Below are positions 1-12,182 of a DNA stretch of 64,000 nt, piece after piece; positions within the stretch are counted from its first letter, which is position 1; the number at the start of each line of letters is the position of its first letter. The stretch lies in assembly GCA_946800325.1 (NCBI GenBank), contig OX326960.1, positions 19,114,393 to 19,178,392 on the forward strand. The letters run 5' to 3'. The DNA comes from Luzula sylvatica (taxonomy: Eukaryota > Streptophyta > Magnoliopsida > Poales > Juncaceae). The notes under the pieces are model-generated. The model had not been told where the DNA came from, searched no databases, and worked only from the letters and a program-made list of their open reading frames with translations. The translations under genes were made by a program, and so were the position numbers.

Positions 1-1389
1 CCAAAACATATGATATCTTGTGTTAAACACTTCGCCAGTCACGAAAATATGAAACTTATCTTGGTTGAGGCAACTTTGAGAAATATTCATGATTGCTCCT
101 TATAAGATGTGTCTTGATTATTAGAATTTTATATAATGAGGCTCTTACTTGCTTCATTTGTTCTCTTCTATATTGGCTGAATTTCTTCTCTATTGCTAAT
201 TGATATTCTCATGTTCAAAATATGTTATGAATATGAGACCGTGTGGAGTAAAAAATAATGTGAAAGAGGTTGTTATGGATGCGTAAGGACAAGTTGCATG
301 AGGTGAGGTTTGACAATATTGTTTTCAATTTCAGTTTCATTTTATTCCATAAATTCATTCAATTGTAATTATTCATTGAACTTTTGTGTTTTTTGTGTCT
401 CATATTCAATCAACTAGGTTATGACTCATCGGCAGAAACTTCTTATTTGGTAGAATCGGAAGTCTCGCCTTGTGTTACTCTCTAGAATAACTGTTTGGTA
501 AATCCTCAAATACTTTGGACACGAAGACACCGTGAAATTTGTAAAAGTTCAAATATTAAAAATATATACAGTAGTGAAAGAAGCATAATAATAATAATAA
601 TAATAATCACAAACAAATTGAAAATTAAACCCTAAACTAGGATTTAGAAACATAGGTTCGGAAAATCATCACAAAAAAGATTATTCCGAGAGCTCATTTT
701 ACTCAAATCAAATGATAGCTGTTTGATTTTTCTATATCAATTATATTATGGTCGTTCTATTATTTTTTTATAAACCGTATTATCATTTTCTTAGTAGTTA
801 CTGTGTACAGAACTTCAACAAATTTGAGTTTTTGTTTCAAACTATTTGATAAATAAATATTAGCAAGGGCAACATAGTCAATAAAAATAAATAATATTAA
901 TCTACCGAGACAATTAAAAAGAAAACATTAATCATCAATTGAGCCCTTAAACTGGAGCCTCGTAAAGGAAAATAAGAAAAGGAGTGGCCAACAAACGCGT
1001 TGATATTCCCTCCTTTTTTGCCGTGATTCATTCTTTTTGTGAGCCCTTCTTTTTGCCAAAATTTGAAGTCAAAATTGATATGAAAAGTTTAAGAGAATAA
1101 ATGCATACCCATCATTTTTTTATTTGAAAGTGAAAATATAGCGCACGGCAAACAACAAAGAGGACTTTATTCACATATCCCCCCCATAGAACTTGCAAAT
1201 TGCTTTTCTATATAATTCGCTATTTTTTTTCACAAAAAATATATGCTGCATTTTCAAACTAAGATTGAACAAACATACATCAAATTTACATTACCCAAAA
1301 AAATATTGTAAGAAGAAACAAAAGAAAATTATCAGAACTCTATTAATGTCTTGATTGCTCAGCGCGCAATCAACACAATGTAACACAAT
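1..1389. other. Intergenic, 3' flank of the ATL gene
   Basis: I see no gene here. The first 40 bases resemble the tRNA-like head of the SINE at 3496-3639 (tatcttgtgt, then aaacactt), so the window may begin inside a damaged SINE copy. A short (ATA)n run lies near 588-606. TTTATT at 1166-1171 reads AATAAA on the minus strand and could be the poly(A) signal of the ATL gene. Confidence 0.4.
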
Positions 1390-1947
1390 TCAAACAACAG
1401 CACCATTACAAGAACCGGTACCGGTACCGGTTTCGGTACCACCAACCACAGCTTCATGAACTTGCTCTCCATTCAAATTACTCGTTCCACATTTACAACA
1501 TCTGTTCGGTACCGCAGGTACAGTCGGTACCACTAAGACGGTACGGCACGAAGGACATGAATTATGGGCCTCGAGCCACGTGTCGACGCATAGAACATGA
1601 AACCCGTGCCCACATGGCGGTAAAACCCTAATCGTTTCGCCTTCAACAAAATCTCCCAAACAAATAACGCACTCGCCAGAAACGGTACTGGAGAGGGAGA
1701 GTGTTGGGAGGGACTGGAGGGATTTCTTGTTCAGACCTTTCTGTTTGATTGATTTAGTCGGTGAGGATCGATTTTGTTGACGAATGAAAGCGCAACGAAC
1801 CATTAGAGAGAGACCAACGAAGCAAATTAGGGCGCAGAGAAGAGCTGCGAGGATTACTACTATGTCAGAGTCGATTGGGAGAGGAGGTGCTGATGAAGGA
1901 GATGAATTTGAGGAGTTTGAGGTCGAAGTTTCGAGGAGGAATCTCAT
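1390..1947 (-). CDS. RING-H2 finger E3 ubiquitin ligase, ATL family
   Basis: An intronless reading frame of 185 residues. The N-terminus is Ser/Pro-rich and is followed by one hydrophobic segment at about residues 29-50, probably a membrane anchor. A GLN at residues 71-73 stands where ATL proteins have the GLD motif. The RING-H2 finger covers about residues 93-134, with C93, C96, C112, H114, H117, C120, C131 and C134 as zinc ligands and a D-x-W-L between the second and third pairs. The tail carries extra cysteines (CCKC near 150) and a Gly/Thr repeat. ATL proteins are membrane-anchored ubiquitin ligases, usually intronless and often induced by stress or elicitors. The substrate cannot be told from sequence. 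Length and domain order fit the small ATL subgroup. A TATA box lies about 60 bp upstream of the ATG. Confidence 0.9.
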   Translation of the reverse strand: MRFLLETSTSNSSNSSPSSAPPLPIDSDIVVILAALLCALICFVGLSLMVRCAFIRQQNRSSPTKSIKQKGLNKKSLQSLPTLSLSSTVSGECVICLGDFVEGETIRVLPPCGHGFHVLCVDTWLEAHNSCPSCRTVLVVPTVPAVPNRCCKCGTSNLNGEQVHEAVVGGTETGTGTGSCNGAVV

Positions 1948-2006
1948 CTTGATTTTGATTCGTGTTGTTTTGATTTTGAGTTGTGGTTTGTGAAGAGTTG
2001 TGGCAT

Positions 2007-2020
2007 GGTATATATATAGG
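2007..2020 (-). promoter_or_regulatory. TATA box of the ATL gene
   Basis: On the minus strand this reads CCTATATATATACC, about 60 bp before the ATG at 1947. The spacing fits a plant core promoter with a short leader of roughly 30-40 nt. Confidence 0.65.
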
Positions 2021-3484
2021 GAAGGAGATTATAAAAGGAGCTTAATTTATAGACTTTTTCGAATAATTATAGAATGGAGGACTACTTCAGATATTTCTAA
2101 CGTTTTGCAGAGGTAAACTTAATATTTCTCATATTGCAGCTACAATGAAATTTGCAGGGGTATACATGAGATTTTTGAGATTTTGCAGGGGTTTACATGA
2201 AATTTGCCCAGAGAATTTAACAAACTTCTTGTTTGAAAGAAAAAAATACTAGTTCTGAAAGGGTCAAAATTTGAAAAATCTTGTTTGATCCATGGATAGT
2301 AGGGTACGTTTCCAACTTTAGCTAGTGTTAGTGCATATGAATGATTACTTTATCTTGGTTTCTACATCAAAACAACGATTTGTTGTAACGTGTTAATAAA
2401 GCTTGAGGGCTTTTACTATGCCTCCACAACTCTACTACTCTGCTTTTTCATTCTCCATGCGAATCTCGAAGAGAGTTATTGGAAGTAATTAGCAACCAAA
2501 TTAATAAAAAAAAACGAATTAACTGTTAATTTTTATCAATAAAAATGCATGTTGATTAATCATTAATCCATGTTTACATATAAATTTGATATTAATTGGA
2601 TTAGTAATTAACCCATTAACCCTTTTCGAAATTCGCATCAAAGTTGTAAGAGAGGAGTTGTGGGGCAAAGTAAAATTTTCGTTTAGATGTATTATATATA
2701 TTTTTAAATACGATATGTGTTATATCTGTTTAGATGTATATACTTGTATGTTTTATATTTTTTTATGTAATATATATCTTTCAGATATATCAAATATATG
2801 ATATATTTTTTAAATATTATACATGTTATACATTTTCACATGTACGATGTCTTTTGTAAATGTATCATGTATTTTTGCAGATGCATGTTATACATTTTTT
2901 TAATGTAATACATGTTATATATTTTTTGTAAGTTATGCATTTTAAGATGTATAACATATACTTTTGTACATGTGTGTTATATTTTTTCAAATGCAATACA
3001 TGTTATACATTTTTACATGCATGTTATAGCATATATCTTCTTTACAGTAATATTTAGTATTATTTTTTTACTATATTTATACGTTTTGTATAACAGTTTT
3101 TATTTTGTCGTCACGCGATAGACGGCTAAAATGATAAAAAAAATATTTTTATAAAGAAAATGTGACGTAATGTGCAGGGATAAATTATGGTGGACTAGCG
3201 TGCATTAGTCGATCTCTTAAAATTTATCTATAATTAGTTTTCTCATATTAAAAAGCAAATTGAAGACCACAATTTGAGCATGTATATGCCTCTTCCTAAT
3301 TATAAAAATCAGTTACAAGACTTTTTATTTTAAAAAATATATATATTGTCGATTAAATTCTTTAATTTTTGAATTTTTTGTCAGTAAAATTAATGTCATA
3401 ATAGGCTGAAGTAACATTAGAACAGTTAACTAATTTACATTTTCAAAACTATCTGTAATCAATAATATGAATTTGATATTTAGA
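2021..3484. other. Intergenic, AT-rich, no gene seen
   Basis: No coding exon recognised. The stretch from about 2686 to 3034 holds a degenerate tandem array of a unit of roughly 25 bp built on ATGTTATACATTTTT. Short frames crossing it are products of the repeat. Confidence 0.5.
2686..3034. repeat. Degenerate AT-rich tandem repeat
   Basis: Repeated variants of ACATGTTATACATTTTT separated by about 20-30 bp. The units are too divergent to count exactly by eye. Confidence 0.5.
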
Positions 3485-3495
3485 TATTTTTGCAG

Positions 3496-3639
3496 GGTTT
3501 TTTTTTTTTAAGTAAAACTTAAATCCATGAAATATGAAATTATTGGTTTTATTTTTTTATTTGTGATATCAATGAGAATTGAATCCTTGATATTTGGTAT
3601 CTTGTGTAAACACTTTACCACTAGACCAGGAACCATTGG
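3496..3639 (-). mobile_element. tRNA-derived SINE, family 1
   Basis: The minus strand starts with a tRNA-like head containing an A-box-like TGGTCTAGTGGT and a B-box-like GGATTCAATTC, and ends in a poly(A) tail (the T run at 3498-3509). It is flanked by an 11-bp target-site duplication, TATTTTTGCAG, at 3485-3495 and 3640-3650. The body shares a long internal block with the SINE at 46160-46294, so they belong to one family. Confidence 0.85.
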
Positions 3640-3878
3640 TATTTTTGCAGTCAGGGTTACATCACTTAAATTTCTCGAACACTAAATTTTTTATTTTATT
3701 TTAGGTTTAATTTGCCTACCATATCTACCTTCCATCAGTCTAAGTTAGGCATTATATAACTTTTGACACTTTGAAATGTGTACAAGAAATTGACATTGAC
3801 ACAAAGTGGCCAAATAGACGAGTATAACAAATACACACAAAAAATAAGTATATAGTGTATGAAAACACTATGTATGCT

Positions 3879-3969
3879 GGCTTGTAAATAACTTTTTTTT
3901 TTTTTTTTTTTTTTTAATGAAAATGATTGGATCGAGCGAGTATCGCGCTTGTCTTTTCTTCAAAAAAAA
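3879..3969 (+). mobile_element. 91-bp 3' remnant of a LINE
   Basis: Flanked by a perfect 18-bp target-site duplication, GAAAACACTATGTATGCT, at 3861-3878 and 3970-3987. The 3' half, with GAGCGAGTATCGCGCTTG followed by an A-rich tail, matches the tail of the LINE at 4252-4632. A long T run (about 3893-3916) lies inside. This is an extreme 5' truncation typical of target-primed reverse transcription. Confidence 0.8.
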
Positions 3970-4251
3970 GAAAACACTATGTATGCTTTATGTAATATAG
4001 AGATTGTTCAAGTCTTTGTTTTAGGATGAACACAAGCATTTTTCTGACTCAAAAGGGAATTGCTTCTGGTTGAATAAATTTGAAAAGGGTAAAGCTGACT
4101 TTGATCTACAGTATGGCCACTTATCATCAAATCAAAAGATTTAAAAAGTGAAATTGAAACAAAATGGATCTGATTTGAAGTAGAGAGGAGTTAGACATCC
4201 TTTGATCTCGAGAAATTAAAATGTTTGGCTCCTCTAAAAAATTATGTTGAT

Positions 4252-4632
4252 ATGTCGAATGTCCTACATCCTTTTGGTGGAAGACACGGCTCCCCAAATC
4301 ATCGGAGGAGGCCATGGAGTGGGACCTCAAATGGCTAGCGTGCTCTTGGACGTTGTGGAAGGAGCGCAATAATCGAATTTTCCGAAGAAAAGGTCGCATG
4401 CATAACCTCATAATAAGCTCGGTTAGGGACCTTTTGCGGATATGGCGGCTCAACCTATAAAACTAGTCGGAACTAGTCAGGGATTACTTAGGCATACTTT
4501 AGAATATCAAAAATTTCTAGTCTAACAAAATCATAATCGGTGGTTGTAAATATTGTAAACATTTTCGTTATTTATAAAAAAGATCGGACCGAGCGCGTAT
4601 CGCGCTTGCCGTTCCCTCAAAAAAAAAAAAAA
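4252..4632 (+). mobile_element. 5'-truncated L1-type LINE, 3' end
   Basis: One plus-strand frame (about 4279-4458) encodes the C-terminal end of a plant L1-type ORF2, including WTLWKERNNRIF, the motif usually found near the end of these reverse transcriptases, and stops at a TAA. A 3' UTR follows with GAGCGCGTATCGCGCTTG and a poly(A) tail at about 4619-4632. The target-site duplication is AAAAAATTATGTTGAT at 4236-4251 and again at about 4627-4642. Only the last few hundred bases were copied, so it is inactive. Confidence 0.85.
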
Positions 4633-4642
4633 TTATGTTGAT

Positions 4643-6277
4643 GTACAAATGAATTAATGATACAGTATATTATTATGTTATGTACGATGTTTCTCAAACT
4701 CAAAGAAACATCCGTGATAATATATCACGCTATTATGAATCAATTTGACCATACATTTTAAAATCTAGACTTCCGTATAAATAAAAAAAAATTACCCATC
4801 CAATCGACGGGATAGAAAAGTTACTTAAAAACGATTCCACCGTTAATAATTGAGAAATATACATGTTCCTTTTAAATTCCTCCCACAATTATAATTGATG
4901 AGTTAGTAACTAGTGATAAATCAAACAAATGAGACAAATATATATGTGAAATTAAATTATTTTATGTATTAAATCGGATATATTTACTTATTTATCACCA
5001 ACTATTCATTTAACACATATTCATGTATTATATCAATTTCATCTACTAATTCAACCCATACTCATTTAATATCAAATATCAAAATGTCGCATCATCAATA
5101 CAAGAAAAAACGTACGAAAACTTCAATCACCGCTCTACATAGTTTTATAGTAGGGCCGCCCTCTTAATTCCCACAAACCCTAGAAATCGCGCGTCGATGA
5201 CCTCCCATCAAATAAAGGAGACAAACGACTCATGAGTGACTATGATAATCTATAAAACTATACAAATTAATAATAGCTTAAACATTATGATTGGCACTTC
5301 ACTTTCTAAATCTGGAGAACAATATATTCAACACTGTTGAGTAGTGAGTGTGGTAAAAAAAAATGCTTCTTAAATCTTATCCCATTAGTTTCGATCGTGC
5401 ATATTGATATACCTTAGCCACCCTTATCATGATCATGCCCAAAAGTGCAAGAACAAAGCTTCTTTTTCCCAATCTCTATCTACATCCCTATCCAATTTGA
5501 GTAAGATATTTTTCTTCACGTATTTTCGCTTCACATCTCTCTTTTAGTTGGATTCCTGAGTTACCATGATTTATATCTATCTAATAACACAAAAAATAAT
5601 ATATATAACACTTGATTAAATATTTGCACACTCCCAAACAGGAGCGGATCTTAATAGGAATTTTGATTTTGATTCTTCCGAAATTATACTAATGATTGAG
5701 TATAACAGTATAAAATTTACTGATCGTCATATATAGGTGAACGAAATAGTATAATGGTTTACTCTCTAGTCCTTACATTAGATATGTTGCATGGATGTCA
5801 AAAAGATATAATGACTATACAATATACATTAGTGAATTCTTAATTAGCAGTCCTTTTTAGAAATTAAGACAAAATTCACTTTTGAAAGAAGTGGAATGAA
5901 TATACATATTTTAGGACAATTATACTACAAATTACAAAAAAAGAAAATTAATAAATTATATTTTATGATTTGGGCCTTTAGACTGTATTATTGCCATGTA
6001 GATAACGGATTAAAGGCCTTTAAATCAGGATAATGTAGACCCACGTTGTTGTATCCTTAATTCTTTATTAATCAAACAAAAAATAAATCAACTTTTTCCT
6101 TTATTTTCTTTTTGAGAAACACTTTTTACTTTATTTTCAATTGATTAAAAGAAAAGGAAATAAAAGATTAATTAAGGTCGAAATTTTACATTATTATCCA
6201 AATAATAATTTGTTTCGAATAGGAACCGCCCTTATTTTAATCGAGCGAAAAAATATTTATTAAGGTCGAAATTGAAT
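4643..6277. other. Intergenic, 3' flank of the OEP21 gene
   Basis: No gene recognised. AT-rich single-copy-looking sequence with no long frame, no terminal inverted repeat and no duplication that I could spot. The last few hundred bases should include the OEP21 3' UTR. Confidence 0.4.
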
Positions 6278-7415
6278 TTACAAATCAAATCTCAAATCCC
6301 ATTTACCATTCATATATGCATTTAAACTCCAATTATTTTCTCTCACTTGTAAATATGCCATCTGCAATATTATCATTATATGGTCAGTATTTAAAATTTA
6401 AATGGGATAATACAATCAATTTTTGCGATTTTTATTTCTAAATCATATATCTCATAAACCCTAAATTGAAAATCGAGACAAAAAATTACCTTATCGAAAA
6501 TCTCGTAACCGAGTTTAAGCCTTACATCTTGGTCCTTTTGGAAATTGAATATACTCCAACACAACTCTGCCCCGCACAATTTCTTCCTCTAAAAAACCCA
6601 CAAAAATTCATTTTTAATTGGAGGGTATATTCGATATTTTATAATAGTGTAATATTATATAACCTGAGTAAATTCTTCATCGGTGAGTAACAAGCCTTTG
6701 AGATTAATTCCAAAAAGACCACTCGAAGAAATTGGAATCGAATTCTTTCCCTTGAGAGTGTACCGTAATTCTTTTCCTTTCTCGATTTGAACTCCAACTC
6801 CTACTTTTGTCGATAACTGCACCGAAATTATCGCGTAATTATAATTTAGATATTTAAATCGATTTTAATTGAATTGAGGTTGTGTTTTTTTAGAGATTTG
6901 CTTACTACTGGGAAAAATCTCCTTATCATTATCGCAAAATAATTCGGAGCTCCAATGCTTGTATCGATTTCACCATGAGCCTAAAATTAAATTAAATAAT
7001 GTATTAATAATTATTCATATTATTTGTAAATAGTTTTGGCGATTTTTATTATCTAATGCTTATATCTTAATGTTATTAATGCAATTATATACAAAACATG
7101 TATAATTGTATATTGAACTGAAATGTAAGGCTAGTTTTGACCAAATTCAGGATATTTCAAGTTCGAATTATACAAATTTAGAAGGAATTAAGAAGGATAA
7201 TTCTAAATCAAACATACATTTGCAGCGAAATTGCTGAAGCAAACATAAATTTCTTTACAATGTTACTAAATTTCTCAACCAAACGAAATGGCAAGCAAAA
7301 TTTCAGAAAGGGGAGAAACCTGAAAAAGGAAATTATAACCAATAGGAATTTTCTGCTTCGCATGAATTCTCAGGTTCTTCGATTCGCCGCCGTTCAACCT
7401 GAGCGACGTCTCCAT
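6278..7415 (-). CDS. OEP21: Chloroplast outer envelope pore protein OEP21-like, 5 exons
   Basis: Five short minus-strand exons join in phase into 168 codons: 7320-7415, 6906-6980, 6816-6664, 6588-6490 and 6361-6278. Every intron has GT...AG ends. The first exon starts [20 protein letters not shown], exon 4 holds [19 protein letters not shown], and the last ends in [10 protein letters not shown] before TAA. These are the hallmarks of OEP21, a beta-barrel, rectifying anion channel of the plastid outer envelope that passes phosphorylated sugars and is gated by ATP and triose phosphates. Length agrees with the family (about 165-180 residues). Alternating polar and non-polar strands and the absence of a transit peptide fit an outer-envelope barrel. 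The donor of exon 2 was chosen as GTAAGC, which keeps the frame. I see no lesion, so the gene looks intact. Confidence 0.9.
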
Positions 7416-10269
7416 TTCTTCTTCCTTCCTCTCCCCTCCGCTATCTCCAGTGAGAAACAGAGAAATTACTGGTGGTAAAGATAACGGAGGCAAAACCTTA
7501 AAACCCTAAAAAATAGGAAATTTGCAAAGGGCCATATTGCAAAATTTCATTTACACCCCTACACGATTGAAATTACAGAGAAATCCCTCCAACACAGGAG
7601 ATTTGAAATTCCAGGTTTTAGAATAAACCGGATTCATTTTCCCTTCATCTGAGATTCGGGATCTTGCATATCACATTGTCTTTGTTCTTCTATTTCCTCC
7701 ATGTTCGTCTCTTCCTTTCTTCTTCAATGGATAATTATTGTTCTTGAATGGATAATTATTGTTCTTAAATGGATCTCTCTGCATATTTATTGTTCTTAAA
7801 TGTAAACAGATGAAGTACAGTTAATTTGTTCATATAGAAAAAGGAAAAAAAGTGAACTATACACACTTTATCAAAGTTTATTTGGAAAAAACGAGTTTGC
7901 AAATTATTTACCATCTATAATATTTTCGGACTCTCGTACTCCGATTTTTACACAAGTTAAGGACTCTCAGAGTCCTAAAATTTTATCCCCTAATTGCTAG
8001 TAAATTATGCATAATTTCTCACTTAACCTTATTTAATTCACTTTATCATAGTACCGAAATAAAAAAAAATTCTTACCTCATGCATTAGCATGCTTGCTTA
8101 TCATTGCAATGAACATCAAATAACATCAAATAAGATGTATGTTTGTGAACATGAAATAATGACTTGATACATAAAACACATATTTTTGCTTGAATAAGAT
8201 GTATAATATTTTTCTCGAAATATATTTTTTAAATTTGCATAATAATTTTCTTCAGGTGCAAGTACAAATCAAATAAAATCTCGACACTTAATACATAAAA
8301 CACACTTAAACATAACAGATATAAACATTAATTACTACATAAAACACATTAATCTATGATGCATTCATTTTATTTTTCTCAGATCACATATATAAATTAC
8401 AAAAACACAATTTAAAAATTGAATTAACTACTTATATGGTGTTATTTAAATAAGAAACAAATCATCATTTAATTAATAAATACCTAAAATATTTTTCTTT
8501 AAATGTACCGTAAAATTGTCCAGAAAAATCTATTATATGAAAATCTTAAACATTTTCATCAAATTATACAAGTAAAATTAGTTGTCGTGGTTATGTGAGT
8601 TAATTTCACCGCAAACAGTTAAAAAATAGATAGGAAATAAACATAATAATCTTATTTTGACAAATTGAAAGTTTCATAGTTTTCGAGCGACAATTAAAAT
8701 CTCGGTGATTTATTTGGTCAAAATCAAATAGAATATTAGTTACTTACGATAAGATTTACCATAATTATGTCTATAACAAAACAAACTTTACTCGTTGCTC
8801 CCTTTGAGCGAATCGATTTATTTCGTAAAATCATATTTTACTTGTAGATGTGCCTATTTCGAAACTTGGTTCATAACTCGCGTATTTTAGAGGATGCATG
8901 TGTGTGGCGTCTTCTGAAAATGGGTGGGATATATAAAATCTTTGAACTCAAATCACCCTTATCGCGTGTTAATCATTATGTGTTCGAGGAAAATCTTTCG
9001 GTACCAACTAATATCGGGTGTTATGAAACCCTGTAAAAAGGCTCGTGTTGATTTGTGTTGGTGTCGATTTTCACCGAGGGGAAATTATACTTTACCGCTC
9101 AATTTCGTGTAAGTTTTTTGATACAACGTTAACATGAGAAATTAACGATTCAATTAACGGATAATTGGCACATTATTAACACGCATGTTAATTAATATGT
9201 ATTGATTATCAAAGCTTGGATGGTAATTAAGTGTCCTTCGTTAATTATATTGATAATTAAGCACATGTCACGATTTATGATTCTTGTGGATTCGCGAAGA
9301 AAATAATAATAATAATACGCACCGTAAATTAAAACGTTGTGTCTGACCCGGCAAAATACATTGTATTGATAAAATGTGTAAGATGAAATGTGATAATGCA
9401 AGATATCGATGTTACGAGACGAATTTTTCATAGGTCGTAGTCTTGATGTTCGATATGAAGTCCAAGTCGAGATGCAAATTTAGTTCTCGGAGGAATTTTA
9501 TGAATGGAGAAATTAAGGATAGCAATTCAAACAATGATGTTTTTGATGATTGCATGAAATTAATTTTTGCATCCTCAGAAAATATTTCTCTTTGGATTAC
9601 TCTCGTCATTTCTGATTCATACAAAAACATTTTTAATAGTTACGTGAATTAATTTTTTGTAATCATAAAAAATGCACTACCCGGAATTAATTTATTGAAA
9701 TTTATGTTTCATAAAATACCTAAAATGCAATGCGCAAGTATGATTCATGACTTAATTGATTGAGGCCGCTACATAGAATATGAACTGTTTATTATTACAC
9801 TTGGAAGTAAGTTATATCCAAAATAATTGCCATCAAAGTTCGGTAGAATTACAGGACTAAACTTTGTATCAACCTTTCGACTATCTTTTGACAAAATTGG
9901 CCAAAAGGAGCCGACACGACGCCACCTTTTTTAAGGCAAAACCGAGATTTAGGGAATTCTTAGAGGGTAAAATAGGGATTTTATTTAATTTATGGTCTGC
10001 TGTATTATGAGAACGGCTACATGGATTACTCGGTAACGACGCTGATGTTGTACGCAATCTTTATTGCCTTTTTGTCTCATTTTTAAATTTTTTAAATTAA
10101 AATCGTGGTGACTGTGAAATGACAAACATGCCCTCGGAAGGGGCAGCACAATGCAATGGTATTCATTAATCCAAATTTAATTTAATTATTATAATAATAA
10201 TAATAATACTGCCAATAATAATAATAACATTAATATATCCTTTTTAATTTTAGAAAATATATTATCAAA
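7416..10269. other. Intergenic: OEP21 upstream region and unassigned sequence
   Basis: The first 250 bases should hold the OEP21 promoter and leader. A 23-bp unit (aatggataattattgttctt) repeats two to three times at about 7725-7800. A segment at about 7828-8000 matches a repeat at 44170-44430. At 8848-9112 two overlapping frames of about 62 codons resemble no family I know. GGGAAATTATACTTT at about 9079 equals the first 15 bases of the Mutator-like insertion at 28779 and may mark another element end. Confidence 0.4.
7828..8000. repeat. Dispersed repeat with 'actctcagagtcc' core, copy 1
   Basis: Shares scattered blocks in the same order with 44170-44435: gtgaac.atacaca, then a gaaaaaacga-like block, cggactct, and actctcagagtcc. 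It looks like a decayed non-autonomous element. I could not place its termini. Confidence 0.45.
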
Positions 10270-10274
10270 TAGAA

Positions 10275-10955
10275 AAAGTCTATTTTGATCATTTATGTTT
10301 AATTAAAAATTCAATCAATTCTTTAATATTTTAATTTGATTTGTTTATCTTTTTTATTTGGTCAAATCAAATCGGTTACATTTTTAATTTGGTTCAATTA
10401 AATTTGTTCATCCATGAACTTATTACTCGACCGTTAAGTTGTGACATGACATGTCATATACGTGACAACATATTATTTTTTAAAAAATGTTTAAATTGCG
10501 ATTGAGGCATTATAACATCGTTATTTAATAAATTACGAGATTGTGTTTTAAATATATTTCCAGCTATTTTCACTACCGCGTTGTTTATTAATTCATTGAA
10601 AAATACACGATTTAAATAGATCTATCTTAATACCTCGAACATTATATTCATATTAAACAATATACTCATATTTATCATATTTAAAAGATTCACAAATAAA
10701 ATAACGTATGTTGTCACGTCATCAAATATTACATGTCGTAGATTGTCACTTCATCAAATATGTCGTGTCATATATTGTCACGTCACAACTTAATGATTTA
10801 GTCATCGGTTAATGGATTAAAGAACTCAATTGAACAAAACTAAAAAGGTAAATGATTTGATTGAACAAATTAAACACATGAGAAATTTGATTGAAATTTT
10901 GATGAAAGGTAAGCGACCAAAGATAATATTTTTTATAAAATAACAACATTTTAGT
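10275..10955. mobile_element. Long-TIR non-autonomous DNA element
   Basis: The left end (gtctattttgatcatttatg... then ttaagttgtgacatgac and acgtgacaaca at about 10435-10490) recurs inverted at the right end (tgttgtcacgtcatc from about 10707, cacaacttaatgatttagtc near 10785, then an inverted copy of the terminal part up to about 10930). The imperfect terminal repeats exceed 150 bp and enclose no coding sequence. The class is uncertain. Long TIRs suggest a Mutator-like MITE, but I could not fix a target-site duplication. Confidence 0.5.
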
Positions 10956-11338
10956 TATCTAATGAACAATTTTATTTTATCAGTCCGAACTTCCTTGCAA
11001 CATAATATACTAGTCGGATATTATCTATTCCATGATTATTTTATTTTATTACTTGTGCTGAATGAGCTGAAAATATATTTTCTTTTATTTCTCATGTGTT
11101 TAATTTGATTGAACAAATTAAACACATGAGAAATTTGATTGAAATTTTGATGAAAGGTAAGCGACCAAAGATAATATTTTTTATAAAATAACAACATTTT
11201 AGTTATCTAATGAACAATTTTATTTTATCAGTCCGAACTTCCTTGCAACATAATATACTAGTCGGATATTATCTATTCCATGATTATTTTATTTTATTAC
11301 TTGTGCTGAATGAGCTGAAAATATATTTTCTTTCAGAA
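10855..11338. repeat. 248-bp tandem duplication with a palindromic junction
   Basis: About 225 bases starting near 10855 recur essentially identically from 11103 (offset 248). The copy includes the right end of the preceding element. The junction holds a perfect inverted repeat: a 21-bp arm (atttctcatgtgtttaattt, plus g) at about 11087, a 6-nt spacer attgaa, and the complementary arm at the start of copy 2. This arrangement points to fold-back template switching during replication. Confidence 0.85.
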
Positions 11339-11339
11339 C

Positions 11340-11852
11340 AATTGGAGAGTACTCAAAAAGTTCCCATCTTAATATGTTTTGAATATATGTGATAACTAAT
11401 TACAATCCTATTCCGAGACATCTTTCTCTTTCTTATCTACACGTATATTAAGTTCCATTGTTTGTGAGTTTTCGTCTAATCGAAACCTAATTTTTCACAT
11501 CTCTTGTTTTTCGGTCTCTTCGTTCAACTAATCTTTCTTACTATCTCCCATTCATCTTCTGCCTATTTAACCACTTCCGTAATTTCTCTTTGCTCCGCCG
11601 TGAAAACTTTATCACATTGAATCTTAATCCTCGACATGCTTTTCTAAACTATTCAAAACTCCGAAGAAAAATCTTGATATTCTATCAATAATGATGAATA
11701 TCCGGATGCAGACATATAATTATACATGACAAATCATAGTGCAATCACGTTAAATTTTTTAAATGAAAACAAAATTCTAGAAGTTTTAAATTGACCGTCA
11801 CATATGTTTTTAGATGCAAATCTAGATACAAATTCTAGATGTCTTCTGTTAT
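11340..11852. other. Intergenic, no feature seen
   Basis: AT-rich sequence between the tandem duplication and the left arm of the large inverted repeat. I recognise nothing in it. Confidence 0.4.
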
Positions 11853-12182
11853 GTTTTAGAGCCCATTTACTATGTTCCTAGAATTCCCCACCATATTATG
11901 TATATCCTAATTAACACATTTAATTAACAAAAAAAAACACAATTCCTAGTTAATTAATATATAATCAGTTAACTAATATATAATTAACATACATATAAAT
12001 TAACAAATTTTAATCAATATTATTATGTTATTTGTTTATCATTAATTATATGTTATTTGTTTATCATTATGTTAATTAAATGTGTTAATTATGATGTAGA
12101 GGATGTGGCCAAGAATTATGGGGCATGGTCAAATTTCCTTGTGTTTTATATTTCTTGATCAATTTAATCGGCATATGAGATT

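Noticed and set aside
4127..4453. A 108-codon minus-strand frame
   Set aside because: The opposite strand encodes the recognised LINE ORF2 end, with a stop and poly(A) tail in the right order.
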